DNA of 64,000 nt from Ferrovibrio sp046297595 (GCF_046297595.1 NZ_JBKBHT010000006.1:124001-188000), one strand, 5' to 3'. Shown: positions 8,746-17,382, counted from the stretch's first letter. Notes: generated from the sequence alone by a model not told the origin. Made by a program: numbers and translations.

Positions 8746-8771
8746 TAAAAAACTAGCGGGCGCCCACCCGC
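8746..8771 (-). terminator. intrinsic terminator after paralogue B
   Basis: On the minus strand a GCGGG/CCCGC stem with a 6-base GC-rich loop is followed closely by six T (TAGTTTTTTATA). It lies 12-37 bases beyond the stop of the 8783-10249 gene, in the right orientation. Confidence 0.7.
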
Positions 8772-8782
8772 GCACGGAAGCC

Positions 8783-10249
8783 CTATTTGCCGAAATACTG
8801 CTGGATGCGCTCGGAGACTTCAAATTCCTTACAGTAATACCGTGCGGCCACCACGCCATCCACCACCCTCACCACGTCCGCCGAGGCCTCGAAACTGATA
8901 TCGATGGCGTGATTGCGGACCTCGACGTTAATATCGACGGAATCGCCGATCTTGATCTCTTCATCCACCGGACCGAACAGAACGCCCAGGGCGCTCCAGT
9001 TGCGCAGCGTAGCCCGGCGACCGTTGATCAGTACTGCATCGTTCGGCCCGCCCATCACGCGCGGGTCGCGCCGGCGCTCGGCCAGCTTCTTGATATGCAT
9101 GTACTGCTTGAGGATGCTGTTACGGAAACGGTCGCGGCGGTGATCCGGCAAAGCCGGATTCTGCAGCGCCTCGTCCAGGGTCTGCGCCATTTCCACCATG
9201 GCATCAAGCGAGGTTCCAGGCTCGGTGAACTGGGTCTGGAAATCGCGATGCTCGAGATAGAAGGTCAGAGCGGCGAGAAGATCGCGCCGCGCCGTGCCAT
9301 CCAGAACCTCGGGATAAAGGCGGGCGAGATACAGTGCCTTGTTGCAAAAAGCCGGAATGTCGCTGAGGGCCTGACGCAGCGGTTCCGCCTGCGCCAGCCG
9401 GAGAAACCTGTTCCCCAGTGCCTGCTGCAGAATCGGATCGGCCGAAAGGGTCTCGTTGGTCTGCAGCCGCTGTTTCAGATGCTGAAGATAGCTCCATTCC
9501 GAAAAGCCGGGCGCATCGGAAAGCGGTCCGATCTGGTTCAGCGCCTGCGCGATGCGGTCGGATATCGCCTCGGTCAGGATCGGCGTATCGCCAGCAACCA
9601 GCAATGCCTTCAGGCGCGCCTGCACCGGCAGGTCGGCCAGCGCTTCCATATCCGCCATGGCCAGGCAGCCATCGATCACGCTGCAGGGCTTTTCGTCGAA
9701 GCCGAAAACCGCACCGGCAGGTTCCAGCAGCAGAAGTTCGGCCAGCGTCTGTTCCAGCAGGGCCCTGGTGCCGGCTTCGGCGCCGCTTTCCAGCAGGTCG
9801 AGGCAGAGCATGGCACGGGCTGTCCAATCGGCTGCCTCGGATAGCTGCGCGGCAATGATGATGGCGACGCGGATTTCGCCATGCAGCGGAGTTTCCGCCG
9901 CCAACTGGCTGAGCGCGGCACCGGTCAGGATAAAATCGGATGGTGTCTTCCGTGTCAGGCTGTCAACCAGGCGCATGGCCTGGTTCACCATGCCCGTAAG
10001 CTCGCGGCGACGATCCAGTACCGGCTGGCGGGTCTGCTGGACCTGCAGAGCCGCGACGCGCTGGATCATGTCGGCCAGGCGATTGCCGTCATCCGCGAGG
10101 CTGCGCAGCCTGGTTCGAGAGAAACAGAGCTCGGTCGCGGTGATGCTCTCCTGCTCGAGATACGGCCGGGCGAGTTGGAAAATAAAATCCCGCGCACCGC
10201 TTGAGAAGAGGTCCGCTTCGGAAAGGCAGTAGCTGTCCTGGTCACGCAT
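8783..10249 (-). CDS. PilZ-domain protein with a long novel N-terminal region (paralogue B)
   Basis: 488 residues, collinear with the neighbouring 7174-8625 gene over its whole length. Shared blocks include FIFQLARPYLEQESITATEL, the (R)QPV..R.REL segment near residue 75, and the C-terminal module GGPNDAV..RNWSALGVLFGP. The PilZ motifs are RRDPR at 393 and NWSALG at 417. The two paralogues have diverged widely outside these blocks, so the duplication is old. No transmembrane segments. The N-terminal ~390 residues look like helical repeats and may be a protein-interaction scaffold; that is inference only. Confidence 0.8.
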   Translation of the reverse strand: MRDQDSYCLSEADLFSSGARDFIFQLARPYLEQESITATELCFSRTRLRSLADDGNRLADMIQRVAALQVQQTRQPVLDRRRELTGMVNQAMRLVDSLTRKTPSDFILTGAALSQLAAETPLHGEIRVAIIIAAQLSEAADWTARAMLCLDLLESGAEAGTRALLEQTLAELLLLEPAGAVFGFDEKPCSVIDGCLAMADMEALADLPVQARLKALLVAGDTPILTEAISDRIAQALNQIGPLSDAPGFSEWSYLQHLKQRLQTNETLSADPILQQALGNRFLRLAQAEPLRQALSDIPAFCNKALYLARLYPEVLDGTARRDLLAALTFYLEHRDFQTQFTEPGTSLDAMVEMAQTLDEALQNPALPDHRRDRFRNSILKQYMHIKKLAERRRDPRVMGGPNDAVLINGRRATLRNWSALGVLFGPVDEEIKIGDSVDINVEVRNHAIDISFEASADVVRVVDGVVAARYYCKEFEVSERIQQYFGK

Positions 10250-10391
10250 GGGGATGCCCTGATTGCATGCCCTGCCTTCGCACAGCCGGAGAAGATCGGC
10301 ACCTTTAAAGTCAATAACACCGGCGCCGCAGATGGGCTTTGTGCGTTACGTCCCTGTAACATCGGCCCTCATGCCAGGCCGCGCCGGAAGA

Positions 10392-10997
10392 TCACCGGCC
10401 TACCCATTCCTCCCGCGCCGGCTTGGGCACCAGGTCATTCGTGTCCCACGAGAAGAAGATCAGCGCCGCCCATTCCTTCTTGTGCGCGAACCCATAGACC
10501 GGATCGAGCGACTGGATCAGCAGGCCGGTCTTCGCATCATAGGCCGTGGCCGCTACCTTGATCACGCCCTGCTGGGTGTCGCGCTTGAACAACGCGATCT
10601 CGGGCATCTGCACCTGCCCGGCCAGCGGAATCGGCACGCCGAAATCGGGAATGCCGAACAGGGTCTTGTCGCGGTCCACCGAGATGGCGCCGATGCGCGG
10701 CTCGATCACGATATCGGCCTTGCCCTTGTCGTCCACCAGATCGCTACCCTTGCGCAGGATGCGGTCGCGGATGGTGCCCAGCAGGTATTTGCTGTCGGTG
10801 CCTTCGGCATACGCCGGATCGACGAACACCTTGCTGCCTTGCGGCAGGCTGAAGGCCAGCTTGTCGGCCGCGCGCTCGGCGGCGGTGGAGAACAGCATCT
10901 GCTCGGTGGCCGTGCGGCCCGGTTCGGTGGTGCGCTGCGTGGAGCAGGCGACGAGCAACAGGCAGAGCGCGGCAGGCAGGAACGGGCTGCGGAACAT
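10392..10997 (-). CDS. putative lipoprotein with RTATEQ motif (DUF6655-like)
   Basis: 201 residues. I take ATG 10997, preceded by AAGGATG, because it gives a lipoprotein signal with lipobox LVAC and lipidated Cys18. The mature protein opens with TTEPGRTATEQMLFSTAAERA, a motif I associate with a family of bacterial lipoproteins named DUF6655; I cannot verify the number. The rest shows alternating strands (KVFVDPAYAEG, ADIVIEPRIGAISVD, LFGIPDFGVPIPL) and a late YDAKTGLLIQS block, as in outer-membrane-associated DUF lipoproteins. Function unknown. It is last in the gatCAB direction but behind a terminator. Confidence 0.65.
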   Translation of the reverse strand: MFRSPFLPAALCLLLVACSTQRTTEPGRTATEQMLFSTAAERAADKLAFSLPQGSKVFVDPAYAEGTDSKYLLGTIRDRILRKGSDLVDDKGKADIVIEPRIGAISVDRDKTLFGIPDFGVPIPLAGQVQMPEIALFKRDTQQGVIKVAATAYDAKTGLLIQSLDPVYGFAHKKEWAALIFFSWDTNDLVPKPAREEWVGR

Positions 10998-11047
10998 CAG
11001 GCATCCTTGATCTGGGATGCCTTCTGCATGCCGCATAAAAACGGCAG

Positions 11048-11079
11048 AAAAAAGGCCGGAACTTTGGTCCCGGCCTTTT
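11048..11079 (-). terminator. intrinsic terminator after gatB
   Basis: A 10-bp stem AAAAGGCCGG/CCGGCCTTTT with a 10-base loop. On the minus strand the 3' side runs into T-rich sequence (six T including stem bases). It begins 20 bases past the gatB stop. Confidence 0.8.
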
Positions 11080-11099
11080 GTCACTGCATGATGCGTAGA

Positions 11100-12560
11100 T
11101 CAGCCCGCCAGCTTTTTCTTCAGCAGCTCGTTCACCGCCGCCGGATTGGCCTTGCCGCCCGAGGCCTTCATGGTCTGGCCGACGAAAAAGCCGAACAGCT
11201 TGTCCTTGCCGGAGCGGTACTCGGCCACCTTGTCGGCGTTGGCCGCCATCACCTCGTCGATCACCTTCTCGATCGCACCGGTATCGGTGACCTGCTTCAT
11301 GCCCTTTTCTTCCACGATGGTGGCGGCATCCTTGCCGGTTTCAACCATCAGGGCGAAGACATCCTTGGCCAGACGGTTCGAGATCGTGTTGTCGCTGATC
11401 AGATCGATCAGGCCGCCCAGCTTCTCGGCCGTGATGCCGAAATCCTCCATCGACTGGCCGGACTTGTTCAGCACGCCGAAATACTCGGTGATCACCCAGT
11501 TGGCGCAGAGCTTCCCGTCGCGACCCTTGGCGACCTTCTCGTAGAAATCGGCCGACTCCTTTTCGGCCACCAGAACGGCGGCGTCATAGGGGCTGAGGCC
11601 CAGCTTCTCGATGAAGCGCGCCTTCTTCTCGTCGGGCAGTTCCGGCAGGCCGCGGGCGATCTCGTTCACCCACTCGCCGTCGAGTTCCAGCGGCAGCAGG
11701 TCGGGATCGGGGAAGTAACGGTAGTCATGCGCTTCTTCCTTCGAGCGCATGCTGCGTGTCACGCCCTTGGACGTATCGAACAGGCGGGTCTCCTGATCAA
11801 TCTGGCCGCCGTCTTCCAGGATCTCGATCTGGCGGCGGGCTTCGTATTCGATGGCCTGCTGCACGAAACGCACGGAATTGACGTTCTTGATCTCGCAGCG
11901 CGTGCCCAGGCCCTCGCCCGGCCGGCGCACCGAGACGTTGACGTCGGCGCGCATGGAGCCCTCGTCCATGTTGCCGTCGCAGGTGCCGAGATAACGCAGG
12001 ATGGTGCGCAGCTTCTTCAGATACAGCCCCGCCTCTTCCGAATTCCGCATGTCGGGTTCGGAGACGATCTCCATCAGCGCCACGCCGGAGCGGTTGAGGT
12101 CGATGAAGCTTTCGCGCGGGCTCTGGTCGTGCAGGCTCTTGCCCGCATCCTGCTCAAGATGCAGCCGCGTGATGCCGATCTCGCGCGTGCTGCCATCGGG
12201 CATATCGAGCAGCAGTTTGCCCTCGCCCACGATGGGCTGCTTGTACTGGCTGATCTGGTAGCCCTGCGGCAGGTCGGCGTAGAAGTAGTTCTTGCGATCG
12301 AACACTGAATGCAGGTTGATCTGCGCCTTCAGGCCAAGGCCGGTGCGCACAGCCTGCTCGATGCAATAGCGGTTGATCACCGGCAACATGCCGGGCATGG
12401 CGGCGTCCACCAGGCTGACCTGATGATTCGGCTCGGCGCCGAAAGTCGTGGCCGCGCCGGAGAACAGCTTGGACTTCGAAGAGACCTGGGCATGCACTTC
12501 CATGCCGATGACGATCTCCCACGGACCCGTGGCACCCTGGATGTAATCTTTCTCAGCCAT
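11100..12560 (-). CDS. gatB: aspartyl/glutamyl-tRNA amidotransferase subunit B
   Basis: 486 residues starting MAEKDYIQG at ATG 12560; the frame stays open upstream through gatA, but that extension is a shadow. GatB is the kinase/transamidase subunit that activates Glu-tRNA(Gln) or Asp-tRNA(Asn) and converts it with ammonia from GatA. Visible blocks are WEIVIGMEVHAQV (residues 13-25), the GSMRADVNVS region, RCEIKNVNS and the C-terminal YqeY-like tail ending KANPAAVNELLKKKL. Length fits the family. It starts 2 bases after the gatA stop, so gatC-gatA-gatB form one operon with a terminator at the end. Confidence 0.97.
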   Translation of the reverse strand: MAEKDYIQGATGPWEIVIGMEVHAQVSSKSKLFSGAATTFGAEPNHQVSLVDAAMPGMLPVINRYCIEQAVRTGLGLKAQINLHSVFDRKNYFYADLPQGYQISQYKQPIVGEGKLLLDMPDGSTREIGITRLHLEQDAGKSLHDQSPRESFIDLNRSGVALMEIVSEPDMRNSEEAGLYLKKLRTILRYLGTCDGNMDEGSMRADVNVSVRRPGEGLGTRCEIKNVNSVRFVQQAIEYEARRQIEILEDGGQIDQETRLFDTSKGVTRSMRSKEEAHDYRYFPDPDLLPLELDGEWVNEIARGLPELPDEKKARFIEKLGLSPYDAAVLVAEKESADFYEKVAKGRDGKLCANWVITEYFGVLNKSGQSMEDFGITAEKLGGLIDLISDNTISNRLAKDVFALMVETGKDAATIVEEKGMKQVTDTGAIEKVIDEVMAANADKVAEYRSGKDKLFGFFVGQTMKASGGKANPAAVNELLKKKLAG

Positions 12561-12562
12561 CT

Positions 12563-14041
12563 TTATGCCCTCCACCAGGCGGTGGGTTTGGCGGTGAAAT
12601 TCGCGGCCTTCTCGACCGTGCGGCCGACACGCAGCAGGGTCGCCTCGTCGAAGGGGCGGCCGATCAGCTGCAGGCCCCAGGGCAGACCGTCGGCGCTTAA
12701 GCCCGCGGGCAGCGACATGCCGGGCAGGCCAGCCAGGTTTACCGGCACCGTGAACACGTCGTTCAGGTACATGGTGATCGGGTCGTCGGTCTTGGCGCCC
12801 AGCGGGAAGGCCGTGTTCGGCGCGGTCGGCGTCAGGATGGCGTCGACGCGCTGGAAGGCCTGCTCGAAGTCCTTCTTGATCAGCGTGCGCACGCGCTGCG
12901 CCTTGGTGTAGTAGGCGTCGTAATAACCGGCTGACAGCACATAGGTGCCGATCATGATGCGGCGCTGTACCTCGCGGCCGAAACCGGCGCCGCGGGTATT
13001 CTCGTACATCTCGATCAGGTCCTTGCCCGGCACGCGCAGGCCGTAGCGCACGCCATCGTAGCGGGCCAGGTTCGACGAGGCTTCGGCAGGCGCCACGATG
13101 TAATAGGCGGACAGCGCGTAATGGGTGTGCGGCAGGTGGATATCGACGATCTCGGCGCCGGCATCCTTCAGCCACTGCTTACCCTGTTCCCACAGCGCCA
13201 GAATCTCCGGGTTCATGCCATCCATGCGGTATTCGCGCGGAATGCCGATGCGCAGGCCTTTCACGCCCGCTTCCAGATTGGCGGTGTAATCCGGCACCGG
13301 CGTATCGACCGAGGTGCTGTCCTTCGGGTCGAAGCCGGCCATGGCCTGCAGCATCAGCGCGGAATCACGCACGGTGCGGGTCATCGGGCCGGCCTGGTCA
13401 AGCGACGAAGCAAACGCCACGATACCCCAGCGCGAGACGCGGCCATAGGTGGGCTTGATGCCGGTGATACCGCAGAGCGAGGCCGGCTGGCGGATCGAAC
13501 CGCCGGTATCGGTGCCGGTGGCGCCCAGTGCAAAGCCGGCGGCCACGGCGGCGGCCGAACCGCCCGACGAACCGCCGGGCACCAGCTTGGTGCCATCCTG
13601 CGCGCGCCAGGGATTGATGGCGGGGCCGTAGTAACTGGTCTCGTTCGACGAGCCCATGGCGAATTCGTCGAGGTTCAGCTTGCCCAGCATCACCGCACCG
13701 GCCTGCCACAGATTGGCGGTGGCGGTGGACTCGTAAGCTGGCTTGAAACCGTCGAGGATATGGCTGGCCGCCGTGGTGAGCACGCCTTCGGTGCAGAACA
13801 GATCCTTGATGGCGAGCGGAATGCCTTCCAGCAGGCCGGCCTCGCCTTTCGCACGGCGGGCATCGGAGGCCTTCGCCATCTCCAGCGCCTTTTCGGGCGT
13901 CTCGGTGATCATGGCGTTCAGCGGCTTGGCCGCCTGCATGGCCGCGATGCTGGCCTGGGTCAGTTCAACCGAGGTGAAATCCTTCTTCGCCAGGCCCTCG
14001 AGGGCACTGGCAATGGTGAGCGTGCTCGGATCGATGGGCAT
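12563..14041 (-). CDS. gatA: aspartyl/glutamyl-tRNA amidotransferase subunit A
   Basis: 492 residues of the amidase-signature family. The Ser-cisSer-Lys triad is visible: Lys79 (LAIKD), Ser158 in GGSSGGS, and Ser182 in TGGSIRQPAS. GatA hydrolyses glutamine and feeds ammonia to GatB for tRNA-dependent synthesis of Gln or Asn. The start overlaps the gatC stop by one base (TAATG), showing tight translational coupling. The ammonia-channel and C-terminal parts (GLPWGLQLIGRPFDEATLLRVG) are intact. Confidence 0.97.
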   Translation of the reverse strand: MPIDPSTLTIASALEGLAKKDFTSVELTQASIAAMQAAKPLNAMITETPEKALEMAKASDARRAKGEAGLLEGIPLAIKDLFCTEGVLTTAASHILDGFKPAYESTATANLWQAGAVMLGKLNLDEFAMGSSNETSYYGPAINPWRAQDGTKLVPGGSSGGSAAAVAAGFALGATGTDTGGSIRQPASLCGITGIKPTYGRVSRWGIVAFASSLDQAGPMTRTVRDSALMLQAMAGFDPKDSTSVDTPVPDYTANLEAGVKGLRIGIPREYRMDGMNPEILALWEQGKQWLKDAGAEIVDIHLPHTHYALSAYYIVAPAEASSNLARYDGVRYGLRVPGKDLIEMYENTRGAGFGREVQRRIMIGTYVLSAGYYDAYYTKAQRVRTLIKKDFEQAFQRVDAILTPTAPNTAFPLGAKTDDPITMYLNDVFTVPVNLAGLPGMSLPAGLSADGLPWGLQLIGRPFDEATLLRVGRTVEKAANFTAKPTAWWRA

Positions 14042-14328
14042 TATTCCACCACCTTCGGCACGGTATAGAAATCGCCCTGGCGCTGCGGCGCATTCTTCAG
14101 CACGGCGTCCGGCTTGCCGCCGTCGTTCACTTCGTCCTCGCGCTGGCGCAGCTTCATCGGCATCACCGAGGTCATCGGCGCGATGTTTTCCGTATTCACC
14201 GCCTGCAGTTCCTCGACGAAGGTGAGGATGCTGTTCAGTTCCGAAGTCATGGCGTCCAGCCGCTCCGGCTCCATCTTCAGCCGGGCCAGCTTGGCGATTT
14301 TCGCCACCGCCGTTCTATCCAGTGACAT
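14041..14328 (-). CDS. gatC: aspartyl/glutamyl-tRNA amidotransferase subunit C
   Basis: 95 residues, normal for GatC, which wraps round GatA and stabilises the GatA-GatB contact. Typical blocks: KIAKLARLKM near residue 10, ELNSILTFVEELQAVNTENI at 30-49, MTSVMPM and the C-terminal GDFYTVPKVVE. First gene of the gat operon on the minus strand; ruvX is divergent 39 bases away, so the short gap must hold both promoters. Confidence 0.96.
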   Translation of the reverse strand: MSLDRTAVAKIAKLARLKMEPERLDAMTSELNSILTFVEELQAVNTENIAPMTSVMPMKLRQREDEVNDGGKPDAVLKNAPQRQGDFYTVPKVVE

Positions 14329-14367
14329 GCGCTGTCCGTTCCGTGGTAAAAACTGGGGAGAATCCCT

Positions 14368-14904
14368 TTGAAATTGCGGCGGAAAGTATCACTCGTGACC
14401 GGCCCCGGCAACCCCGCTCCCCAGCCCGTTAAGTCCTTGTTCCGACCGGCAGAAGGCCCGATCCGGCTGGATCTCGGGCAGCGTTATCTCGGCTTCGATC
14501 TGGGCAGCAAAACCATCGGACTCGCGCTCTCTGATGCCGGCCACAGGATCGCCAGCCCCTACCAGACCCTGCCGCGCAAGAAATTCACCCAGGACGCAGC
14601 CGAACTGCAGAAGATCGTGGCCAAGGAAGCCGTCGGCGCCCTGGTGCTGGGTCTGCCGGTGAATATGGACGGCACGGAAGGCCCGCGCTGCCAGGCGACG
14701 CGGGCCTTTGCCCGCAACCTGTCGCAGCTGATCCCCCTGCCCGTCGCCCTGTGGGATGAGCGCCTGAGCACGGTGGCCGTACAGCGCATGATGACCGAGG
14801 AAGCCGACCTGAGCCGCGCCCGCCGCGCCGAACTGGTCGACAAGCTGGCCGCCGGCTACATCCTGCAATCCTACCTGGACTGGCTGGCGCAGCAGCCGGC
14901 CTGA
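14368..14904 (+). CDS. ruvX: Holliday junction resolvase-like RuvX/YqgF
   Basis: 178 residues. No ATG exists in the first 90 codons, so the start is TTG 14368 (GGGGAG about 8 bases upstream) or GTG 14395. The RNase H-like fold is clear: LGFDLGSKTIGLALSD at 41-56 with the first catalytic Asp44, VLGLPVNMDGTEG near 93-105, WDERLSTVAVQ near 128, and a final Asp in ELVDKLAAGYILQ. YqgF proteins process 16S rRNA 5' ends and are annotated as putative resolvases. The 30-residue basic N-terminal extension is longer than usual and may be partly untranslated. gatC next door is a common alphaproteobacterial arrangement. Confidence 0.93.
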   Translation: MKLRRKVSLVTGPGNPAPQPVKSLFRPAEGPIRLDLGQRYLGFDLGSKTIGLALSDAGHRIASPYQTLPRKKFTQDAAELQKIVAKEAVGALVLGLPVNMDGTEGPRCQATRAFARNLSQLIPLPVALWDERLSTVAVQRMMTEEADLSRARRAELVDKLAAGYILQSYLDWLAQQPA

Positions 14905-15002
14905 GCCGACTTTCCTGTAGCCGCATGCGGATTATCTGGTAGGCTTCGCTCCAACCGGCGGAACAGCCGGAGAAACGCCGTCACGTCCGTCCCGCAGGCC
15001 CC

Positions 15003-16238
15003 ATGACCGATTTCGCCCTTCCCGCCGGCCATCAACCCACGGCCAACAAAGACATCAAGGTGATGGCGCTGGTGGGCGCGGCCCATGGCTGCAGCCATTT
15101 CTTCCAGCTCGCGCTGCCCTCGCTGTTCCCCTTCCTGAAAGAAGCCTTCCAGGTCAGCTATACCGAGCTGGGCATCGTCACCACCATGTTCTACGTGGTC
15201 TCGGGCCTGCTGCAGACGCCGGCGGGATTCCTGGTCGACCGCATCGGCGCGCGCAAGGTGCTGATCGGCGGGCTGGGCATCTTCTGTATCGGCATCCTGA
15301 TGCTGTCGCTGGTGCAGAGCTACTGGCTGCTCTTCCCCGTGATGCTGATCGCCGGCCTGGGCAACTGCGTGTTCCATCCCGCCGATTATTCGATCCTGAG
15401 CGCCAGCATCGACCAGAAACGGCTCGGCATGGCCTATGGCACCCATACTTTCGCCGGCAACCTGGGCTGGGCGCTGGCGCCCGCACTGATGGGCGGCGTG
15501 GCCACCTTCGCCGGCTGGCATGTGGCGCCGGCAGTGGCCGCCGTGATCGGCCTGGGCATCCTGGCCGCGCTGGTGCTGAACCGCGAACTGCTCAAAGACG
15601 ATGCCGGCCTGGCCCGGCGCGAAAACAAGACGGAAGCGGCCGACAAGGCGATTCCGCTCGGCCCGCTGCTGACCCTGCCGGTGCTGATGTGCTTCGTCTA
15701 TTTCATGTTCAATTCCACCGTCACCGTCGGCCTGCAGAATTTCATGCCGGCGACGCTGCTGGCGCTCTACGGCACGCCGCTGGCCATCGGCACCACGGCG
15801 CTGACCGGCTTCCTGCTCGCCTCCGCCGGCGGCATCCTGGTCGGCGGCTGGGCGGCCGACCGCGGCCTGAAGGTGGAGATGAGCCTGGTCGGCGGCATGC
15901 TGGGCGGCGCCGTGCTGATGCTGCTGGTCGCGCTGGTGCCGATGCCGACCGTGCCGATGGTCGCCACCATCGCGGCCGCCGGCTTCCTGATCGGCTTCAC
16001 CGTGCCGTCGCGCGACCTGATCGTGCGCGGCGCTACGCCTAAGGGCGCCTCGGGCCGTGTTTTCGGCTTCGTCTATTCCGGCCTCGATGCCGGTTCGGCG
16101 CTGGCGCCGCTGGTGATGGGGCAACTGCTCGACCATGGCCATGCCGATGGCGTGCTGTTCTTCGTCAGCATCATCCTCGCCTGCGGCATGTTCACCGCGA
16201 TCACGGTGCGCCGCCGCTCGCAGGTGTGGCCCGCCTAG
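15003..16238 (+). CDS. MFS transporter, fosmidomycin-resistance (Fsr)-like
   Basis: 411 residues with about 12 hydrophobic segments. The first loop motif reads GFLVDRIGARKV (MFS motif A), and the segment NCVFHPADYSILSASI is typical of the Fsr-like group of drug exporters. A long cytoplasmic loop near residue 200 is charged (RRENKTEAADK). The Fsr group exports fosmidomycin and other compounds; the true substrate is unknown. Stand-alone gene between ruvX and minus-strand small genes, with no regulator beside it. Confidence 0.87.
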   Translation: MTDFALPAGHQPTANKDIKVMALVGAAHGCSHFFQLALPSLFPFLKEAFQVSYTELGIVTTMFYVVSGLLQTPAGFLVDRIGARKVLIGGLGIFCIGILMLSLVQSYWLLFPVMLIAGLGNCVFHPADYSILSASIDQKRLGMAYGTHTFAGNLGWALAPALMGGVATFAGWHVAPAVAAVIGLGILAALVLNRELLKDDAGLARRENKTEAADKAIPLGPLLTLPVLMCFVYFMFNSTVTVGLQNFMPATLLALYGTPLAIGTTALTGFLLASAGGILVGGWAADRGLKVEMSLVGGMLGGAVLMLLVALVPMPTVPMVATIAAAGFLIGFTVPSRDLIVRGATPKGASGRVFGFVYSGLDAGSALAPLVMGQLLDHGHADGVLFFVSIILACGMFTAITVRRRSQVWPA

Positions 16239-16328
16239 CGTTTCAGCCAGCCGAGCAGTTCGGCATCGAACAGCGCCGATTCCTCAGCCAGAGGCGATCA
16301 CGCGCCCGTCGCAGATCAGACATGACAC

Positions 16329-16463
16329 TCAGTTTGCATCATGGATCGTGCAGTTCTCGGACGCTGTCTTGCACCAGCCGCGCAGGCCACCTGCAAATGT
16401 CGTCGCAGGATCGTTGCAAGCCGACAGCATGAACAGGAACGAGAACAGAGTTAGCATGCGCAT
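16329..16463 (-). CDS. 44-residue lipoprotein, entericidin-like in size
   Basis: Read directly from the minus strand: ATG at 16463, stop TGA at 16329. The peptide begins MRMLTLFSFLFMLSACND, a short positively charged start, a hydrophobic core and lipobox LSAC with Cys16. Two more Cys (31 and 38) follow in a small polar tail ending IHDAN. Size and layout recall entericidin-type lipoproteins but the tail differs. No strong ribosome site is seen (GGGTGA nearby). It follows the NTF2-like gene 16481-16864 by 17 bases on the same strand and could be co-transcribed. Function unknown. Confidence 0.5.
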   Translation of the reverse strand: MRMLTLFSFLFMLSACNDPATTFAGGLRGWCKTASENCTIHDAN

Positions 16464-16480
16464 GGCATCACCCAAGTATT

Positions 16481-16864
16481 TTATCCTGGTAGCGTGTCGG
16501 CCGTGTAGGTCTTGTTGATCACCTGCCAGCGACCATCCAGGCGGATCAGGCTGAGGTAATCCGTGAAGAAGCGCGGCAGGATGGCGCAGTTCACCTTCAC
16601 CATCGCGGTGTCCGGTCCGGTGATGTCGACCGACAGCACGCGGTCATGCTCGCGGGTCTGGCCCTTGGCCTTGGGCGACGGCCGGCTTTCGATCAGCTTG
16701 CACCAGTCTTCGCGCGGCACATTCACCAGCTTGCCGTCGATGGTGGCGAACAGGCTGGAGGCCGGATGGAAGGCCTGGCGGATCTTGGCCGTGTCGCCTT
16801 CATACAAGCCATCCAGGTAGGTCTGCACCGTGGCGAGGATGTCGTTGAGCTGCGGGTTGTTCAT
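16481..16864 (-). CDS. NTF2-like (SnoaL/lumazine-binding-like) protein
   Basis: 127 residues from ATG 16864, preceded by GGGAGA; an in-frame longer version lacks a site. Blocks LDGLYEGDT, FHPASS, SRPSPKAKGQ, VNCAILPRFFTDYLSLIRLDGRWQV match the paralogue at 4635-5015 almost end to end. NTF2-fold pocket proteins of this group often have no known reaction. It reads away from the cytidine deaminase, with about 80 bases between them. Confidence 0.75.
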   Translation of the reverse strand: MNNPQLNDILATVQTYLDGLYEGDTAKIRQAFHPASSLFATIDGKLVNVPREDWCKLIESRPSPKAKGQTREHDRVLSVDITGPDTAMVKVNCAILPRFFTDYLSLIRLDGRWQVINKTYTADTLPG

Positions 16865-16945
16865 ACGCGTCTCCCTGTCTGCGCAAAGGAAAGCAGCGCC
16901 GCACCGCGCGGTCAAGCGTGGCAATGCATCCCGACAATTGGAGCG

Positions 16946-17380
16946 TTACGGCAGCCGATGGTATTTCAGCGGCAGCAGATCGGAGGGGTGATAGGCTTTC
17001 AAGCCTTGCTCCGGATCGGCCAGCAGCACACGGGCCTCGGGCGCGAAGTCGCGCAGCATCTCGCGGCAGATGCCGCAGGGTGCCACGATCTGGATCGCCT
17101 GGTTCTGCTCGGTCGGGCGCGGATGGCGCACCGAGACGATGGCAGTGATGGGATCCTCCGCACCGGCACCGTCGGCCATGGCCTGCCCCACCGCAACCGC
17201 TTCGGCACAGACCGAGGCGCGGCCGACATAGGTATCCAGATGCAGGCCGGTGACGATTTTCCCTGAGCGCGTGCGCAGGGCCGCCGCGATGTGATGCCGG
17301 CCAACCGCATAACGCCTGTTGATCAGCGCCGATGCGGCGTCGATCAGGGCCTGGTCGTCGGGGCTAATCGCGGCAGCCAT
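16946..17380 (-). CDS. cdd: cytidine deaminase family protein
   Basis: 144 residues. Zinc site VCAEAVAVGQ (Cys and catalytic Glu near residues 70-72) and PCGICREML give the CxE...PCxxC signature of homotetrameric cytidine deaminases, which convert cytidine to uridine. Blasticidin-S-deaminase-like proteins share the same pattern and cannot be excluded. The start lies 2 bases beyond the valS stop on the same strand, so it is the last gene of a valS-cdd unit. Confidence 0.85.
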   Translation of the reverse strand: MAAAISPDDQALIDAASALINRRYAVGRHHIAAALRTRSGKIVTGLHLDTYVGRASVCAEAVAVGQAMADGAGAEDPITAIVSVRHPRPTEQNQAIQIVAPCGICREMLRDFAPEARVLLADPEQGLKAYHPSDLLPLKYHRLP

Positions 17381-17382
17381 GA

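Noticed and set aside
10347..10362. GTTAC-N6-GTAAC inverted repeat upstream of the second PilZ paralogue
   Set aside because: Only 5-bp arms; expected by chance in this length of sequence.
10263..12308. 681-codon plus-strand frame
   Set aside because: Shadow of gatB and the lipoprotein gene; low-complexity His/Gly/Arg composition typical of antisense reading in high-GC DNA.
12561..13175. 205-codon N-terminal extension of gatB
   Set aside because: It lies wholly within gatA in another frame; GatB proteins begin at the MAEKDYIQG region.
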